This document shows positions 1 to 11,524 of a stretch of DNA of 64,000 bases, piece by piece. The translations under genes and the position numbers were made by a program. How positions within the stretch are numbered: the stretch's first letter is position 1; every line of letters begins with the position of its first letter. The notes below the pieces were generated by a model. That model saw nothing but the letters and a program-made list of their open reading frames with translations. It was not told where the DNA came from and did not search any database. This DNA comes from Plantago ovata (Eukaryota > Streptophyta > Magnoliopsida > Lamiales > Plantaginaceae), in the NCBI GenBank assembly GCA_028274465.1, contig CM051458.1:30826692-30890691 (forward strand). Reading direction: 5' to 3'.

Positions 1-1766
1 CCCTCGTCCTGCCATTCAGGAAGTGGTGAATAGCTTAAGACTTTACTTGAGAGATGGGTAGAATAGGGGAGTGTTATCTTTTATAGGGAACCCTCCTTCG
101 TTTGATGAGAGCCAGTACTGGTTCGACCTCTTTTGAGGAAAAGTCTTAACATGGTGGAACAGCAGTAAGTCCTCAGTTTCATAGGCACGGGACAGCCATT
201 CGTATCTTAGCATGCTTCATTACGTCGTCACTGACTAGGCCCAGGTAGAGAATGTTACGAGAGACTATCTTGTCTTGACATAAGTGCTTATGTGGATGTG
301 TATAAGTCAATCGAGGTATTCTTCAACTTATATTCATGCTTTGATTTATATGTTTTTTTTTCATATGTTATTTGGTAGATTCAGTAGATTAGTTCATTTT
401 ATTTGACATGAAACTCCATTTTGTGTCTTGCATGTTTTTTGTATTAGAGTCTAGCTTAGTTGCTTGAGGACAAGCAAAGGTTCGGTTTGGGGAGTTTGAT
501 GAATGTGTATTTTACACTTTCATTCGAGTCTTTTTCACCTATTTTAGCTATCCTCTATGTTAGTTTAGCTATATTTTAGTGCATTTTATTAGAATAGTGT
601 CACGTTTCCCTTTAGATTTTATTTTACAGGTTTTGGTTGAAATTCGAAGATTTCCGGGCAATTATATTGAAATTTACAAGGAATTGGTGTTCCAGAAGCC
701 TATTTGGAGTATCTGAAGGTTTCCGGATAGGATTTGAAGTCTAGGGGCCGAATCTGGAGGTTAGAAGGCTACTAGAAGTCAGAAACCGAGTCCGAAAAGG
801 GGAAGAAATCCAAAAACGCGTCGAAAACGCGGAATTCCGCGAGAAATACCCGGGGGCGAACCGCCGCGTGCTGGGGCGAACCGCCCCGTGGTTTTTCGGG
901 GCCTAAATATAGTGCTCAGTTTTTCTCCGAAAATCATATCTTTCCAGACCTACTTTCTCACCTCTCTCTATAGTTTTAGGTAGGAACTTCCCGGGGCCTG
1001 TCCTGGGAGTTCTGTAGCTTAGGGGATACTTTTTCATAGCGAATTGGAGCTCGTAGGATCGCAATTCTTCGGAGATTGACAACCTTCGGTAACTTGTATC
1101 TTACAGTTTAATCTACTTATTTTATAGATCTTTCAATATGTCTTCTTCTATGATTTCTATTGATTGCATGCCCATTATGAGTAGCTAAACTTATCGTTGG
1201 TGGTAGTATGTGAATTCTTAGCGAAGGGAAGATAATCATGCTAATGGCTATATCGCGCATTATACTCCGTGTCATTGCTTTATTTCGTTGATCAGTTGCA
1301 ACCTAAATTTCCGTATGTTGTATTAATTATTATGCTCAATTGGACACTTGTCGACCATCAGACCAATTATCTTCGTAGTGTTGAATAATTACGGAACACA
1401 TTAGGACAATCGTGATTGACTTGTCAGACCAATTATCTTCGTAGTGCTTAATATTTGCAACAGGACACTAGATTGATTCAAAGATCTCTATGCAAGACCG
1501 AGGAATTTATGCATGATTATCGACCCGTTATGTTAATAAGGACCATACTATCACCAATCTCCATTATCTGCTAGAAACCCCCTTTTGCTATCTATCTGCT
1601 GTTTTATATTCTCTTGTTAAATAGATAAAGCTAGTTATAGTCCTGAGAGAACGACACTCGAGTCATTCTACTGCTACACTACGGTTTTCGTTGTAGTTGT
1701 GGATTGCCTTTGGCTAATTACAAATATTATTTGCTTGAATTCGGAGCACGACATCCGTGTTCATCA
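1..1766 (+). mobile_element. 3' end of an Athila-like, gag-only type LTR element
   Basis: The left part of this element lies outside the window. Bases 1-496 are the reverse complement, by eye, of the 3' internal region of the element at 54248-59709: the start matches 55860-55876, and the hairpin at 460-477 matches 55409-55426. A polypurine tract (about 487-496, TTGGGGAGTT) is followed by an LTR at 497-1766. No coding sequence is visible here. The right LTR edge abuts zinc-knuckle gag sequence of a chromovirus, so this element inserted into that one; the expected 5-bp target duplication would start GTCAA at 1767, but its partner is off the window. It is a fossil 3' end, and its LTR is clearly diverged from those at 54-59 kb. 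Confidence 0.8.
497..1766 (+). repeat. LTR (3') of the Athila-like gag-only family
   Basis: The LTR begins TGATGAATG and ends GTTCATCA, giving the inverted ends typical of this family. It starts directly after the polypurine tract. Positions 846-900 hold the GC-rich palindromic module of the family (GGGCGAACCGCC repeated twice). The 5' end contains a GTGTA-TTT-TACAC stem-loop. Length is about 1270 bp, compared with 1142 and 1170 bp for the related LTRs at 54 and 58 kb. Confidence 0.8.
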
Positions 1767-2055
1767 GTCAACCACGATGAGCACAACTGCTGGAAAAGAC
1801 AGGGCTTATGTTTGGCTTGTGGGAGCAAGGATCACAAGATTAGCCACTGTCCGAACCGTCATGCCATTGTCAAGGGAGGAAGACCAGGAGACTACGCTCC
1901 GAGAAATGATGGAAAGGGTACTATGGCAAAGCCCCGAGTTTTCAGCATAAGTGGTCATGAAGTTCCTGACGCCGCGAATGTGGTTGAAGGTACGCTACTA
2001 ATCGCTCAAGGGTGTTTTCCCTGAGAAGCTGGATTCCGTACCCCCTGAACGAGAG

Positions 2056-4875
2056 GTGGAGTTTAGTATTGATCTGGTACCTGGCACTGCACCCATTTCG
2101 AAGTCACCTTATAGGATGGCACCTGCTGAGCTTAAGGAGCTAAAGACTCAACTGCAAGATCTGGTGGATAACGGTTTTGTGAGACCTAGTTCTTCGCCTT
2201 GGGGATCACCGGTTTTGTTCGTAAAGAATAAGGATGGTAGTATGAGGATGTGCATCGACTATCGAGGCTTGAACCAAGTCACCGTCAAGAACAAGTACCC
2301 CCTGCCCCGTATTGAGGAACTTTTCGATCAGTTGGAAGGTTCGAAGGTTTACTCGAAGCTTGATCTGCGACAAGGCTATTATCAAGTTAGGGTAAGGGAA
2401 GAAGACATACCTAAGACTGCCCTGAACTCGAGGTATGGTCATTACGAGTTTGTGGTGATGCCGTTTGGCCTTACGAATGCCCCAACTGTGTTCATGGATT
2501 TGATGCACCGAGTCTTTCAGCCGTATCTGGATCAGTTTGTTGTTGTTTTCATCGATGACATTCTCGTTTACTCAAAATCTGAAGAGGATCATGAGAAACA
2601 TCTTCGAATTGTCTTGGAAACTCTTCAGAACAACAAATTGTATGCCAAATTCAGCAAGTGTGAATTTTGGCTAGATAAAGTAGCCTTTTTAGGGCACATT
2701 ATCTCTGGAGAAGGTTTGGAGGTCGACTCATCGAAGATTGAGTCGATAGTTAATTGGAAGAGACCTGAATCTGTCACTGAGGTGAGGAGTTTTCTCGGTT
2801 TGGCTGGTTACTATCGCCGTTTTGTGAAAGATTATTCGAAGATAGCCGGACCCTTGTCCTCTTTAACAGGGAAAAATCCTAAGTTCGTATGGAGTGACAA
2901 GTGTGAGGAAAGTTTCGAGGAGCTGAAGAAGAGGCTGACCACTGCCCCTATACTAGCTCTTCCCGAGGGGACCCACGACTTTATAGTCTACACGGATGCT
3001 TCAAAGGAAGGTTTGGGTTGTGTACTGATGCAACGAGAAAAGGTGATGGCATATGCTTCGAGGAAGTTGAAGCCATATGAGAGAAATTACCCAACCCATG
3101 ATCTTGAGCTAGCTGCTATAGTCTTTGCTTTGGGAAAGTGGAGACACTATCTTTATGGTCCTGAGTTCACCATCCTCACGGATCATAAGCGCTTGAAGTA
3201 TGTGTTTACCCAAAAGGAGTTGAACATGAGACAACGACGATGGATGGAATTTCTGGGCGATTACACTTGTACCATTCGATACCATCCTGGTAAGGCCAAT
3301 GTGGTCGCTGATGCTTTAAGTCGTAGGGTACACGTGTCAAATCTCGAAGTGTCCAAATTGTCTTGTATGTTCGCCAATATCACTTTGAGGTATGAGCTAG
3401 CAGGAAAAATTCTTGAGGCTCAAGAGCATGATGAAGAGCTTCAAGATATCAAGGCACATATTACTGAACCTCGCAATGCGAAATTCTCTATTGATGAGAC
3501 TGGAGCCCTAAGGTTTCAGGGTAGATTGTGTGTGCCTTCTGATGAAGAGCTTAGACGTTTAATTTTGGAGGAAGCTCATAAGTCTAAGTATTCGATGCAT
3601 CCTGGAGGAAACAAGATGTATGAGGATTTGAAGAAAGTTTACTGGTGGACCCATATGAAACAAGATGTTGCACAGTTTGTGCAAAGTTGTTTGGTCTGCC
3701 AGCAAGTGAAGGCTGAGTACCAGAAACCGGGAGGTTTACTGCAACCACTCGAGATTCCACAGTGGAAATGGGAGATGATCACTATGGATTTTGTGACTGG
3801 TCTACCGGTAGCTAGGGGTGGTTTTGATAGTGTTTGGGTTATTGTCGATAGGTTGACAAAATCGGCACATTTTCTACCTGTTAAAACCACCTACACATCC
3901 GAGAAGTTAGCCGAAGTCTATCGCGATGAGATAATTAGGCTTCATGGCACTCCGGTGAGCATTGTATCGGATAGAGATCCGAAGTTTGTCTCGAGATTTT
4001 GGAAGCAAGTACATGAAGGCTTAGGTACTAAGTTGAATTTTAGTACCGCAGCACATCCGCAGACAGATGGTCAATCCGAAAGGACCATTCAAACTTTAGA
4101 AGACCTTCTGAGATTGTGTGTGCTGGATCACCAAGGAAGCTGGGCACAGCATTTGCCATTGGTGGAGTATGCTTATAACAACAGTTATCAAGCATCGATT
4201 GGTATGGCACCGTTTGAGGCACTGTATGGCCGAAAGTGTAGATCACCACTGTACTGGGATTTGGAGGACCGAATTTCTACACCAGTAGCTGGAGAGAGAA
4301 CTCTCAATGAGATGATACAAGAAACCTTGGAAAAAGTTAGGCTCATCCGAGACCGATTGAGAACTGCTCAAAGTCGACAAAAGAGTTACGCCGATAATCG
4401 TAGGCGAGATTTGGAGTTTGAAGTTGGTGATTTTGTCTTTCTCAAGCTATCTCCGAGAAAGGGAATTGTCCGTATGGGTCGTAGAGCTAAGCTGAACCCT
4501 CGGTATGTAGGTCCATATGAGATCATTGAAAGAGTCGGCATTGTAGCTTATCGGTTGCAACTGCCCACTACTATTACTGGAATTCATAATGTATTTCATG
4601 TATCTCAACTGAAGAAGTATTATCCGGATCCGTCGCACGTGATTCAACCCGAGGAAGTGACCATTGAGGAGGATTTGTCTTATGTGGAGCAACCGGTTTG
4701 TATTCTTGACCAGAAGGTACAACAGCTACGTAATAGGCAAATCAAGCAAGTAAAGGTTCTGTGGAGAAATCATCAGTATGAGGAGGCAACCTGGGAAAGC
4801 GAGGATGACATGCGCCGGCAGTATCCCGAGCTCTTCAACTTTTCAGGTGCGAATTTGGGGACCAAATTCTTTTAA
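2056..4875 (+). CDS. Chromovirus pol: reverse transcriptase, RNase H, integrase, chromodomain
   Basis: One open frame of 939 codons belonging to retroelement copy A1. In order: reverse transcriptase (residues about 40-220, with [10 protein letters not shown] as the catalytic YXDD-type motif and LDLRQGYYQ upstream), RNase H (about 300-425, [10 protein letters not shown] and DALSRR), an HHCC zinc-binding region (about 500-560), the integrase core (about 570-740, MDFVTGLP and SDRDPKF), the GPY-type end of integrase ([10 protein letters not shown]), and a chromodomain-like C-terminus ([19 protein letters not shown]). It copies element RNA into DNA and integrates it; the chromodomain is thought to guide integration to particular chromatin. 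It has no cellular role. The frame carries no upstream gag or protease in working form. Confidence 0.9.
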   Translation: MEFSIDLVPGTAPISKSPYRMAPAELKELKTQLQDLVDNGFVRPSSSPWGSPVLFVKNKDGSMRMCIDYRGLNQVTVKNKYPLPRIEELFDQLEGSKVYSKLDLRQGYYQVRVREEDIPKTALNSRYGHYEFVVMPFGLTNAPTVFMDLMHRVFQPYLDQFVVVFIDDILVYSKSEEDHEKHLRIVLETLQNNKLYAKFSKCEFWLDKVAFLGHIISGEGLEVDSSKIESIVNWKRPESVTEVRSFLGLAGYYRRFVKDYSKIAGPLSSLTGKNPKFVWSDKCEESFEELKKRLTTAPILALPEGTHDFIVYTDASKEGLGCVLMQREKVMAYASRKLKPYERNYPTHDLELAAIVFALGKWRHYLYGPEFTILTDHKRLKYVFTQKELNMRQRRWMEFLGDYTCTIRYHPGKANVVADALSRRVHVSNLEVSKLSCMFANITLRYELAGKILEAQEHDEELQDIKAHITEPRNAKFSIDETGALRFQGRLCVPSDEELRRLILEEAHKSKYSMHPGGNKMYEDLKKVYWWTHMKQDVAQFVQSCLVCQQVKAEYQKPGGLLQPLEIPQWKWEMITMDFVTGLPVARGGFDSVWVIVDRLTKSAHFLPVKTTYTSEKLAEVYRDEIIRLHGTPVSIVSDRDPKFVSRFWKQVHEGLGTKLNFSTAAHPQTDGQSERTIQTLEDLLRLCVLDHQGSWAQHLPLVEYAYNNSYQASIGMAPFEALYGRKCRSPLYWDLEDRISTPVAGERTLNEMIQETLEKVRLIRDRLRTAQSRQKSYADNRRRDLEFEVGDFVFLKLSPRKGIVRMGRRAKLNPRYVGPYEIIERVGIVAYRLQLPTTITGIHNVFHVSQLKKYYPDPSHVIQPEEVTIEEDLSYVEQPVCILDQKVQQLRNRQIKQVKVLWRNHQYEEATWESEDDMRRQYPELFNFSGANLGTKFF

Positions 4876-5121
4876 GGGGGGAAGAGTGTAACACCCCGTC
4901 TTTTTTTAATTATTTAATTATTTATTTATTTATTTAATTATTATTTTATTATTTAATTATTTAATTTAGTTAATTAATTATCAGAGTAAATTGTTTATTT
5001 GATAATTATTTAATTAAATTCGCGTAAGCTAGTTCGTTTCGTTTCGTTTGGTTCGAGCTGGACTTTCTGATTCATTTGGCCCAATTCTTAGCCCGGTCAA
5101 AAGGCCTGTTGACCGGCCCAT

Positions 5122-5245
5122 TAGTAACCCTAACCCTAGTCAGATTGCCTTTCCCATCTTCATTCTCTTCCCAGCCGTAATCAAAACGAAAGAGGAGAAA
5201 AGAAAGAAAAGAAAGAAAAGAAAGAGGAGAGAGAAAAGAGAGAAG
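5122..5245 (+). promoter_or_regulatory. Candidate LTR promoter/leader: telo-box and purine tract
   Basis: AACCCTAACCCTAG resembles the plant telo-box found near transcription starts of translation-related genes, and it is followed within about 50 bp by a GAAAGAGGAGAAAAG-type purine run like many plant 5' leaders. The same arrangement is in the second LTR (23694-23870). The AT-rich 4895-5020 stretch upstream could hold the core promoter. This is inferred from composition only; no start site can be fixed. Confidence 0.3.
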
Positions 5246-6304
5246 AATTGTTGCTCTTGTCGCGCCATCTGCCTGTCGCCGCCGCCGCCGCCTTCTCCGA
5301 TCACCGCCGCGTTCGCCTTGTCGCCGCGCCGCCTGCTGTCCGCCGATCTCTGCTGTCGATCGATCAATTCGATCGATCCGATCGTTTTTGTCCGTCCTCT
5401 GTCCGCCGTTCGCCGCCGTCTGTTCGATCGATCCGATCGCCGCGATCTCTGTGTCCCCGTGTCGCCGCCGTTCGCTGTCTGTTGCTCACGCCGCCGTCCC
5501 GATTCGATCCCCTCCGCCGCGCGCCGATCAGTCCATTCCGATCGATCGCGTCTCCCTGTCCGGTCTGTCTCCGTTCGCCGCGCCGCTCCGTTCGCATCGC
5601 TGCCGTTTCACCCGGTCCGTTATTCTGATCCGATCGGTAAGCTTTGTTCGTTCTGTCCTTTCTGTTTCGAATTTGGACCTCGTTGAATCTGGATTTAATT
5701 TAGTTTCGTTTATCTTTGATTCGCAGCCTTGATTTCTTTTTCGTTCGAATCGAAGGTAATCTCGTTTTCCTTTTTGGTTCATTCGATTTACTGATTTACT
5801 GTTCGAGGCTCGTATTCTATTTTGGACTTTATTACCCTTGGACCATTTTACCCTTGATCGATCTGACCTTGTTGTTTGATTCAAACTGAGAACCGGGACT
5901 TAGGTTGTTAGATTGTAGTTACTGTTTGTTGGACTTGTGTTTTGACCTCGTATGTTGACTTTGGATTTCTGTTGACCTCGAAAGGACTATTTTGGACCTT
6001 GTTGTTTCTGTTTTGAACTTTGTGGACTGATTTGGAAAACCTGAAAACCGAAAGGACCTTTTTGCAATTTTACCTTTGACCGTAGTTGACTGACAGTAAG
6101 CTTTTCTCGTAAACCTTTTTATTCTGTGCGGACTGTTAAGTATGTTTGGAAAACTTCTGGTTTGTTTGTACTGTCTGTTTTTAAAAAGGGTTATTTTGCA
6201 ATTTACCACTGAGGGTATTTTGGTAATTTCCAAAATCTGAAAACCGAAAGAGTTTCTGAAAATGTTTCAAACTTAATTTCTGTTTTTGTACGTTAGTAAT
6301 GACT

Positions 6305-6376
6305 TGACTTGCTAGCCTAGTTGGTTAGGTCCTTGCTTGACTAACTTAGAGGTCCCGAGTTCGAACCCCGTCTTTA
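6305..6376 (+). other. tRNA-like (Pol III box A/box B) segment inside the LTR
   Basis: TAGCCTAGTTGG (6313-6324) fits the A box and GAGTTCGAACCCC (6357-6369) fits the B box of an internal RNA polymerase III promoter, 32 bp apart as in tRNA genes and plant SINE heads. A full tRNA fold with matching acceptor arms is not visible, so it is not called a tRNA gene. The second LTR has the same segment at about 24924-24998 with a slightly altered B box, so it belongs to the LTR family and is not a single late insertion. Confidence 0.5.
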
Positions 6377-7434
6377 CCATTTCTTTTTCAACCTTTTCCC
6401 TTCCGTCCGTTCGACTTCTAAAGTGTGTTTAGTACTTTCTTGTTAGGTTCTCCGTTGTTCGTTAACCCGTAAAAGCTCATTACTCGTTGAAGGTCTTTTG
6501 CTCGCAAGTTAAGGTGAGTGTTCACCCCTAAACCTATTATTTGCGAAAAACTGGAAGGATATGTGTCAACTTGTACCTATTACTATATACTGTTTTACTG
6601 TATGCTTCCGCGTAAAAGTATAAGTCCTAAGTATGACTATTTACCTTTCTGTTTATTGCTACTCTGTTCTGGACTGACTTTTCTGCAGGAACACCTCTCG
6701 GTGTTAATTATCTGTATCTGTTGTTCTGTATCTGTTCTGTTTCTGTGTGACCGGTCGATTAGGTTGTAATTAGGTAGGCTTGGATAGTAGAGGACTATCG
6801 GGTTTGCTTGATTATCGCCTAGTCTATTCCCTTTTAGGCGCGAGGCAGAAGTCGCTGAGGTCTATTAGGGTCGTAGGATCTGTTTCCCCAAAGTACACGG
6901 GGGTTTCTGTTTCTGTCCGGAGTTGTGCACTCTCTGGAGGGAGTTATAAGGGCATTCTGGGAGTAGGAGCAATAAGGCGGGTTGCACCAACGGTCTACAA
7001 CGTATCTGTTCTGTTAATCTGTTATATGTGTTCTGTTCTGTTTGCTCGTTTTTCTGAAAAGGATTTTGATTTCAAAACTGTTTACTTTCTGTTTAACTTA
7101 GAACCTCACTGAGATCCTTTATCTCACACTCTCTTGTTTTCAAAATTCCTTCCTTCCAGATACTGCTGAGGATGTTCGCGAGTAGGATGCCAGCGACTGA
7201 GAGAAGGGTCTGGGGTGTCATGGGTTTCTTTTCCAAAATAAGAAGATGAACTGTTTACTGTCTTCATTCGTTGTTTCCTTTGAACTTGAGTTGTCGTTGG
7301 ATATTTGTTTATTTCTGTTAGCGCTGTGTGCGTCAAAGATTAATTTGGCATTAATTGCCAACCGTTGCTATTAAAGTTATTTTTTATTTTCCTTTTCCGA
7401 GAAAGTATTTGTTTTCAAACTGGTACCGTTACAG

Positions 7435-7447
7435 TTGGTATCAGAGC
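7435..7447 (+). other. Primer binding site of chromovirus A2 (initiator tRNA-Met type)
   Basis: TTGGTATCAGAGC lies one base after the LTR end. TGGTATCAGAGC is complementary to the 3' end of plant initiator tRNA-Met and is the usual primer site of chromoviruses. It fixes this LTR as the 5' LTR of copy A2. Confidence 0.85.
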
Positions 7448-8192
7448 TTGAGTTCAAACTCGAGCTTGCTAGGATAGGATCTTTTGACCTTTGGGGTGTG
7501 TGTGAGGGTCCGAGTCGCTGGTTAGGTCTTGTATTTTCTGATTCGAGCCTTACGTACCAACCTTGAACCGTTTCTTCATCTTCTCTGTTCTGATTCTGAT
7601 GACCTCTGGCTTTGTTTCGTTAACCGCGCCCAACGTAGGCATCAGGATTCGCAGGAGGAAGGCTCGGAGGACGTTCCCCGAGGGTTGCGGACCATCACGT
7701 AGAGGAAATAGTGAAGACGAAGGAGAATCCGAAGAAGATCCCGAGGAGGACCCCTCTAAGGAAGAAGGAGGAGATGCTCACGTGCCCAAACGACGTTCCG
7801 AGGATGATACTGAGGACGCTTATTAGGATAGATGCCTTTTCGAGCTCGTACCGAACTTCTTTGTTTTTACCAAGCGAGTTTTTTTTAGTTCAGCCGACTG
7901 AGACTGTTTATGCTTTCCCGTTTACTTGACTCTGTGGTTTTCTGTTTACTCGCTATGACGAGTAGAGACCGGTTTTCTTTTGTTTAATTGCATGCTTGGC
8001 TGTTTTAAGACTTCGTTGAATTCTTGTTTTTGCGTTTTGTTTTAAAGTTCAAGGCATGTTTTCTTCTTCACTGCTCAGTTTATACCTGTTGTAGAAGATT
8101 AAGTACTGGCCTTAGTTCTTTGTTTTCTGCTCTTTTCTAAGTTAGTGATTCGAGGTTGTTAAATCAACTGTTAAGTAGTGCCCTTTGTTAGA

Positions 8193-9052
8193 ATGAGTCG
8201 CAGAAACTCTCGTGGTGCCAGCAGCAATGGAAGTGGAGATGATCAGCATGCTGAAAATGGAGACCAAGTGGACCGTATCATCGCTGCTCTGGGGAATTTC
8301 AGCGAAACCATTCGCCGCGCTGGAGCACCAGCACTACCTGTTCAGCCAGCTCCTCCGCCACCACCACCGATCCAGACCATCGATCAAGCTGCGAAACGAT
8401 TCACTCGTTTCCATCCTGAAAGGTTCGAGGGAACACCTGATGCCCGTAAGGCTGAGCTCTGGATCGAAAGTATGGAGAACTTATTCTCGATCCTGCACTA
8501 TCCGGACGAGAGGAAGATCGAGCTTGCTGCTTTCCAGTTCGTGGGGGCCACCAGGAACTGGTGGAGAACCGGGAATGCAAGATGGAGGCAAGAGGGAGTT
8601 GCTCGTACCTGGGAGAATTTCACCAAGGACTTCATGGACAAGTACGTGCCTCGCCTGGTTCGCGAGAACCGGAGAGATGAATTTCAAGCTTTGGTGCAAT
8701 GGGAACATGGATGTGGCCGACTATGACTCAGAATTTACCCGGGTACTGAAGTACGTGCCGCATTTCCAGGACGATGAACGAGAGAAGGTTCGTCACTTTG
8801 TGAAGGGCCTCAACTCCGAGATCCAGTACAGTTTGTTTGGGACCAACATGCCGACCTATCTCAATGCTGTCGAACTCGCCTCCGAGGTAGAAAGTGGTCT
8901 CAAGGAAATCAAGATGGCTGATAAGCCATACTCTAGCAAGAGGAACTACTCTAGTTCTTCTGGGAGCCATGGAGGAGGAAGCCAATCTGGATATAAGAGG
9001 GACAATTGAGGAGGATATCAATCTGGATATCAGGCACCACCGGCGAAGTATT
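8193..9052 (+). pseudogene. Chromovirus A2 gag, N-terminal part
   Basis: A retroelement capsid-type gene fragment. It opens MSRRNSRGASSNGSGDD and has the plant Ty3 gag core (FTRFHPERFEGTPDARKAEL, then WW and W-rich positions, then YDSEFTRVLKYVPH and VRHFVKGL). The start at 8193 is preferred to the in-frame ATG at 8178 because MSRRN-type starts are usual in this lineage. The segment ends where the minus-strand Athila LTR begins at 9058; the zinc-knuckle part of gag is found beyond the insert, at both 10466 and 19765. It is broken. Confidence 0.75.
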
Positions 9053-9057
9053 CCCGT

Positions 9058-10460
9058 TGATGAAGTCGTTTTTCACCAATTAAATTTGTTTTAAAAGCCT
9101 AAGAACACTTATCACTACACAAACTAGAGTGCAATGGCAACTTGTCCCCGAGTGTCGTTCTCTCGGGACCTAACGTGGCTTTGCTTGAGGTTTTTGCAAG
9201 TAATTTCAGTCAACGAGTTCAAATGTTGATAGAATCGTTTCCTTTGAACAATAGCAACGAGAAATCAGATTGTTGTAAACAAGTTTGGAAAACGATTGGT
9301 GGTAGAAATCAAATACACATGCATAGGTTACGTATATGCTCACAAGTTCAGTGCGTAGAACCTTCGATCAAGTCTGCTAAGCAACTCGTCTAGGCAAATT
9401 TAAGACACACATCATGAAAGATCACTATCAATACTTTAGAGGTGCTTGCCACCAACACCATTTATCTAGCATGCTGCAAATCTCTAACATACAATCCTAT
9501 AGCTTTCATTGACCAAGAGTTTGTCACTATACTCAATTCGAATATATTTTATAGGCAACTAAGAATCATATGAAGGGATATGTAGCAAGATTGAATCACA
9601 ATCTCATGTAAGCATAAACATAACCCATAGCATGCATATTCTACATTCTACCACCAACAAAAAAGATTTAGCTACTCATATTCATCAACATAGACATCAA
9701 TTCATATGAATAATAATCAGAATACATCATATCAAACTACAAGACAAGAGAGTGATACAAGTTACCACCAAAGCTGTCACTAATCGGTGGAAATCAAAGA
9801 AAACCTCTTCGTAGATGATTACAAAGGATGAATCCCAATCAAAACCTTGAATCCCAAGCTAAAATACAAATTAATCTGAATATTCTCTGAGTTTTGGGGC
9901 TTAGGAGCTCTCCAAAACCAAGTTACAGTTCAAAGATATTCAAAAAATGATCAAAGATCAGGTCTAAGAAGAAAAATCCAAAAACGTAACCGCTGCCAAG
10001 CGGACCGCTTGGAGAACCAAGCGGAGCGCTTGGAAAGCGAAGCGCTTCGGGCACTCCAAGCGCTTCGCTTGGCTTCTGTGCCAAAGCTCCTGGAAATTGA
10101 AGCGTAGCGCTTCACTATTCTAGGCGCTTAGCTTGGCTCCTGGGCAGATTTTTGTCTTCAAACTCAATCTTTTTGCCCTCGCATGGCCCTCGGGTGCCTT
10201 GGACTCATCCTTCTCGATGCTTATTGATACTCAAACACTTACGAACAAGCCACGGAGATTGGGGAACTTCTACGGGGCCATCTTTTCCATCAAAAAGGCT
10301 CGTTTTTAGCTCCAAAAACGCCGTTTCTTACCTAAGTGCCTGAAAATGCAGAAAACACAAAACGTGACACTATTCTACAAAACTAACAAAAAAACAAGGC
10401 TAGAAGATAGCAGAAGAAGGTAAAAAAGACAAGATGAACGCGTCAAAAATACGTTCATCA
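9058..10460 (-). repeat. Athila-family LTR, flanked on both sides by CCCGT (solo-LTR-like)
   Basis: A 1403-bp LTR with TGATGAA/TTCATCA ends, directly preceded by CCCGT (9053-9057) and directly followed by CCCGT (10461-10465). This is the footprint of a solo LTR or of one end of a complete insertion. The near-identical partner is at 18355-19759. The GC-rich palindromic module (CCAAGCG-NNN-CGCTTGG type) is at about 9991-10144. The LTR terminus at 10433-10460 can fold into a stem-loop (GATGAACG pairing with CGTTCATC). Confidence 0.85.
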
Positions 10461-11417
10461 CCCGTACTCAGCATGACAACCGTTCTCGCAACACTACTGG
10501 AGGGTCTGGGCAGTCATCCCAGGCAAGGAAGAACTGCAACTACTGTGGAGGAGTCAACCACGATGAGCACAACTCCTGGAAAAGACAGGGCTTATGTTTG
10601 GCTTGTGGGAGCAAGGATCACAAGATTAGCCACTGTCCGAACCGTCATGCCATTGTCAAGGGAGGAAGACCAGGAGACTACGCTCTGAGAAATGATGGAA
10701 AGGGTACTATGGCAAAGCCCCGAGTTTTCAGCATAGGTGGTCATGAAGTTCCTGACGCCGCGAATGTGGTTGAAGGTACGCTACTGATCGCTCAAACTTG
10801 TTCTAAAGCTTTATTTGATCCTCGTGCTACGCATTCATTTATTGCTGAAGTATTTGCTGAGTCACTCGTTTTACCATACAAAGTATTACCCTACGCTTTA
10901 GAAGTATGTACGCCTTTGGGAGCTAGTCTAATCACTAAGAAGTTCGTCGAGCGATGTGAGATTTCCATCCTAGGAATAACTTTCCCTGCTGACCTTATAT
11001 TTCTACCTCTATCAACCTACGATGTTATTCTGGGTATGGATTGGCTGTCCGAGCACTACGCGCAACTGGATTGTCGAACCAAGGCTATATCCCTGGGAAA
11101 ACCTGGAGAGGAGAAAGTCGTGTGGAAAGGAGATAAGAGAAAGGATGAGAAGTTTCTACTGTCTGCCATGGAAGCTAGGAGGTTGTACGTGAAGGGTGCT
11201 ACCTGCTTTTTGGCGTATCTGATCAATAAACCCAAAGATCAGCCAATAATCAAGGAAGTTAGAGTGGTTAAGGAATTCAAGGGTGTTTTCCCTGAGAAGC
11301 TGGATTCCGTACCCCCTGAACGAGAGGTGGAGTTTAGTATTGATCTGGTACCTGGCACTGCATCCATTTCGAAGTCACCTTATAGGATGGCACCTGCTGA
11401 GCTTAAGGAGCTAAAGA
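10461..11417 (+). repeat. Duplicated chromovirus gag-protease segment between two Athila pieces
   Basis: This 957-bp segment repeats 19760-20716 with only scattered differences by eye. It carries the zinc knuckle (ACGSKDHKISHCPNRH) and an aspartic-protease-like region (GATHS-type site, then YDVILGMDWLSEH). It is plus-strand retroelement sequence and is a fragment. Its left end carries CCCGT after an Athila LTR. Its right end, at AGCTAAAGAC, passes straight into Athila internal sequence (GACGAGGGT), with a few bases of shared sequence at the join. Confidence 0.8.
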
Positions 11418-11524
11418 CGAGGGTGACACGAAACGAAAGATAGAATTTACAACTCGATAACTTCAAAAACAAATATTTACATGACACTTGACACTTTACT
11501 AGACTGCTTTTGGCTTGCAACGAC

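Larger units (their letters stand above)
1767..7433 (+). mobile_element. Ty3/gypsy chromovirus copy A1 (Tekay/Del-like), 3' part
   Basis: This copy has the last part of gag (CCHC-type zinc knuckle, about 1767-1960), a pol region, a polypurine tract (4874-4886, AAGGGGGGAAGAG) and a 2.5-kb LTR (4887-7433). Its 5' part is missing from the window because an Athila-like element sits at 1-1766. The long LTR, the tRNA-Met type primer site after the LTR and the C-terminal chromodomain point to the Tekay/Del lineage. The same LTR is also the 5' LTR of copy A2, so A1 and A2 form a tandem array. The copy is broken upstream of the reverse transcriptase, but its RT-to-chromodomain part looks whole. Confidence 0.8.
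4887..7433 (+). repeat. Chromovirus LTR shared by copies A1 (3') and A2 (5')
   Basis: It starts TGTAACACCCC directly after the polypurine tract and ends CCGTTACA directly before the tRNA-Met-type primer site at 7435. The matching LTR at 23454-26055 is longer by about 55 bp because a purine-rich stretch is partly duplicated there. By eye the two differ at only a percent or two of aligned positions, so the array is young. Inside are an AT-rich upstream part (4895-5020), a telomere-like ACCCTAACCCTAG box (about 5125-5138), a purine run (5185-5245), a CpG-rich stretch (5250-5640) and a tRNA-like segment (6305-6376). Confidence 0.88.

Noticed and set aside
5048-5686. A 212-codon frame and overlapping frames on both strands in the chromovirus LTR
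   Set aside because: They lie in a purine-rich and CpG-rich low-complexity part of the LTR, appear in several frames at once, and have no domain; composition explains them.
6305-6376. A functional tRNA gene
   Set aside because: A and B boxes fit, but no matching acceptor stem was found and the second copy has an altered B box; kept only as a tRNA-like segment.
9142-9393. An 83-codon frame repeated at 18439-18690
   Set aside because: It lies inside the Athila LTR, antisense to the element, and repeats only because the LTR does. No domain.
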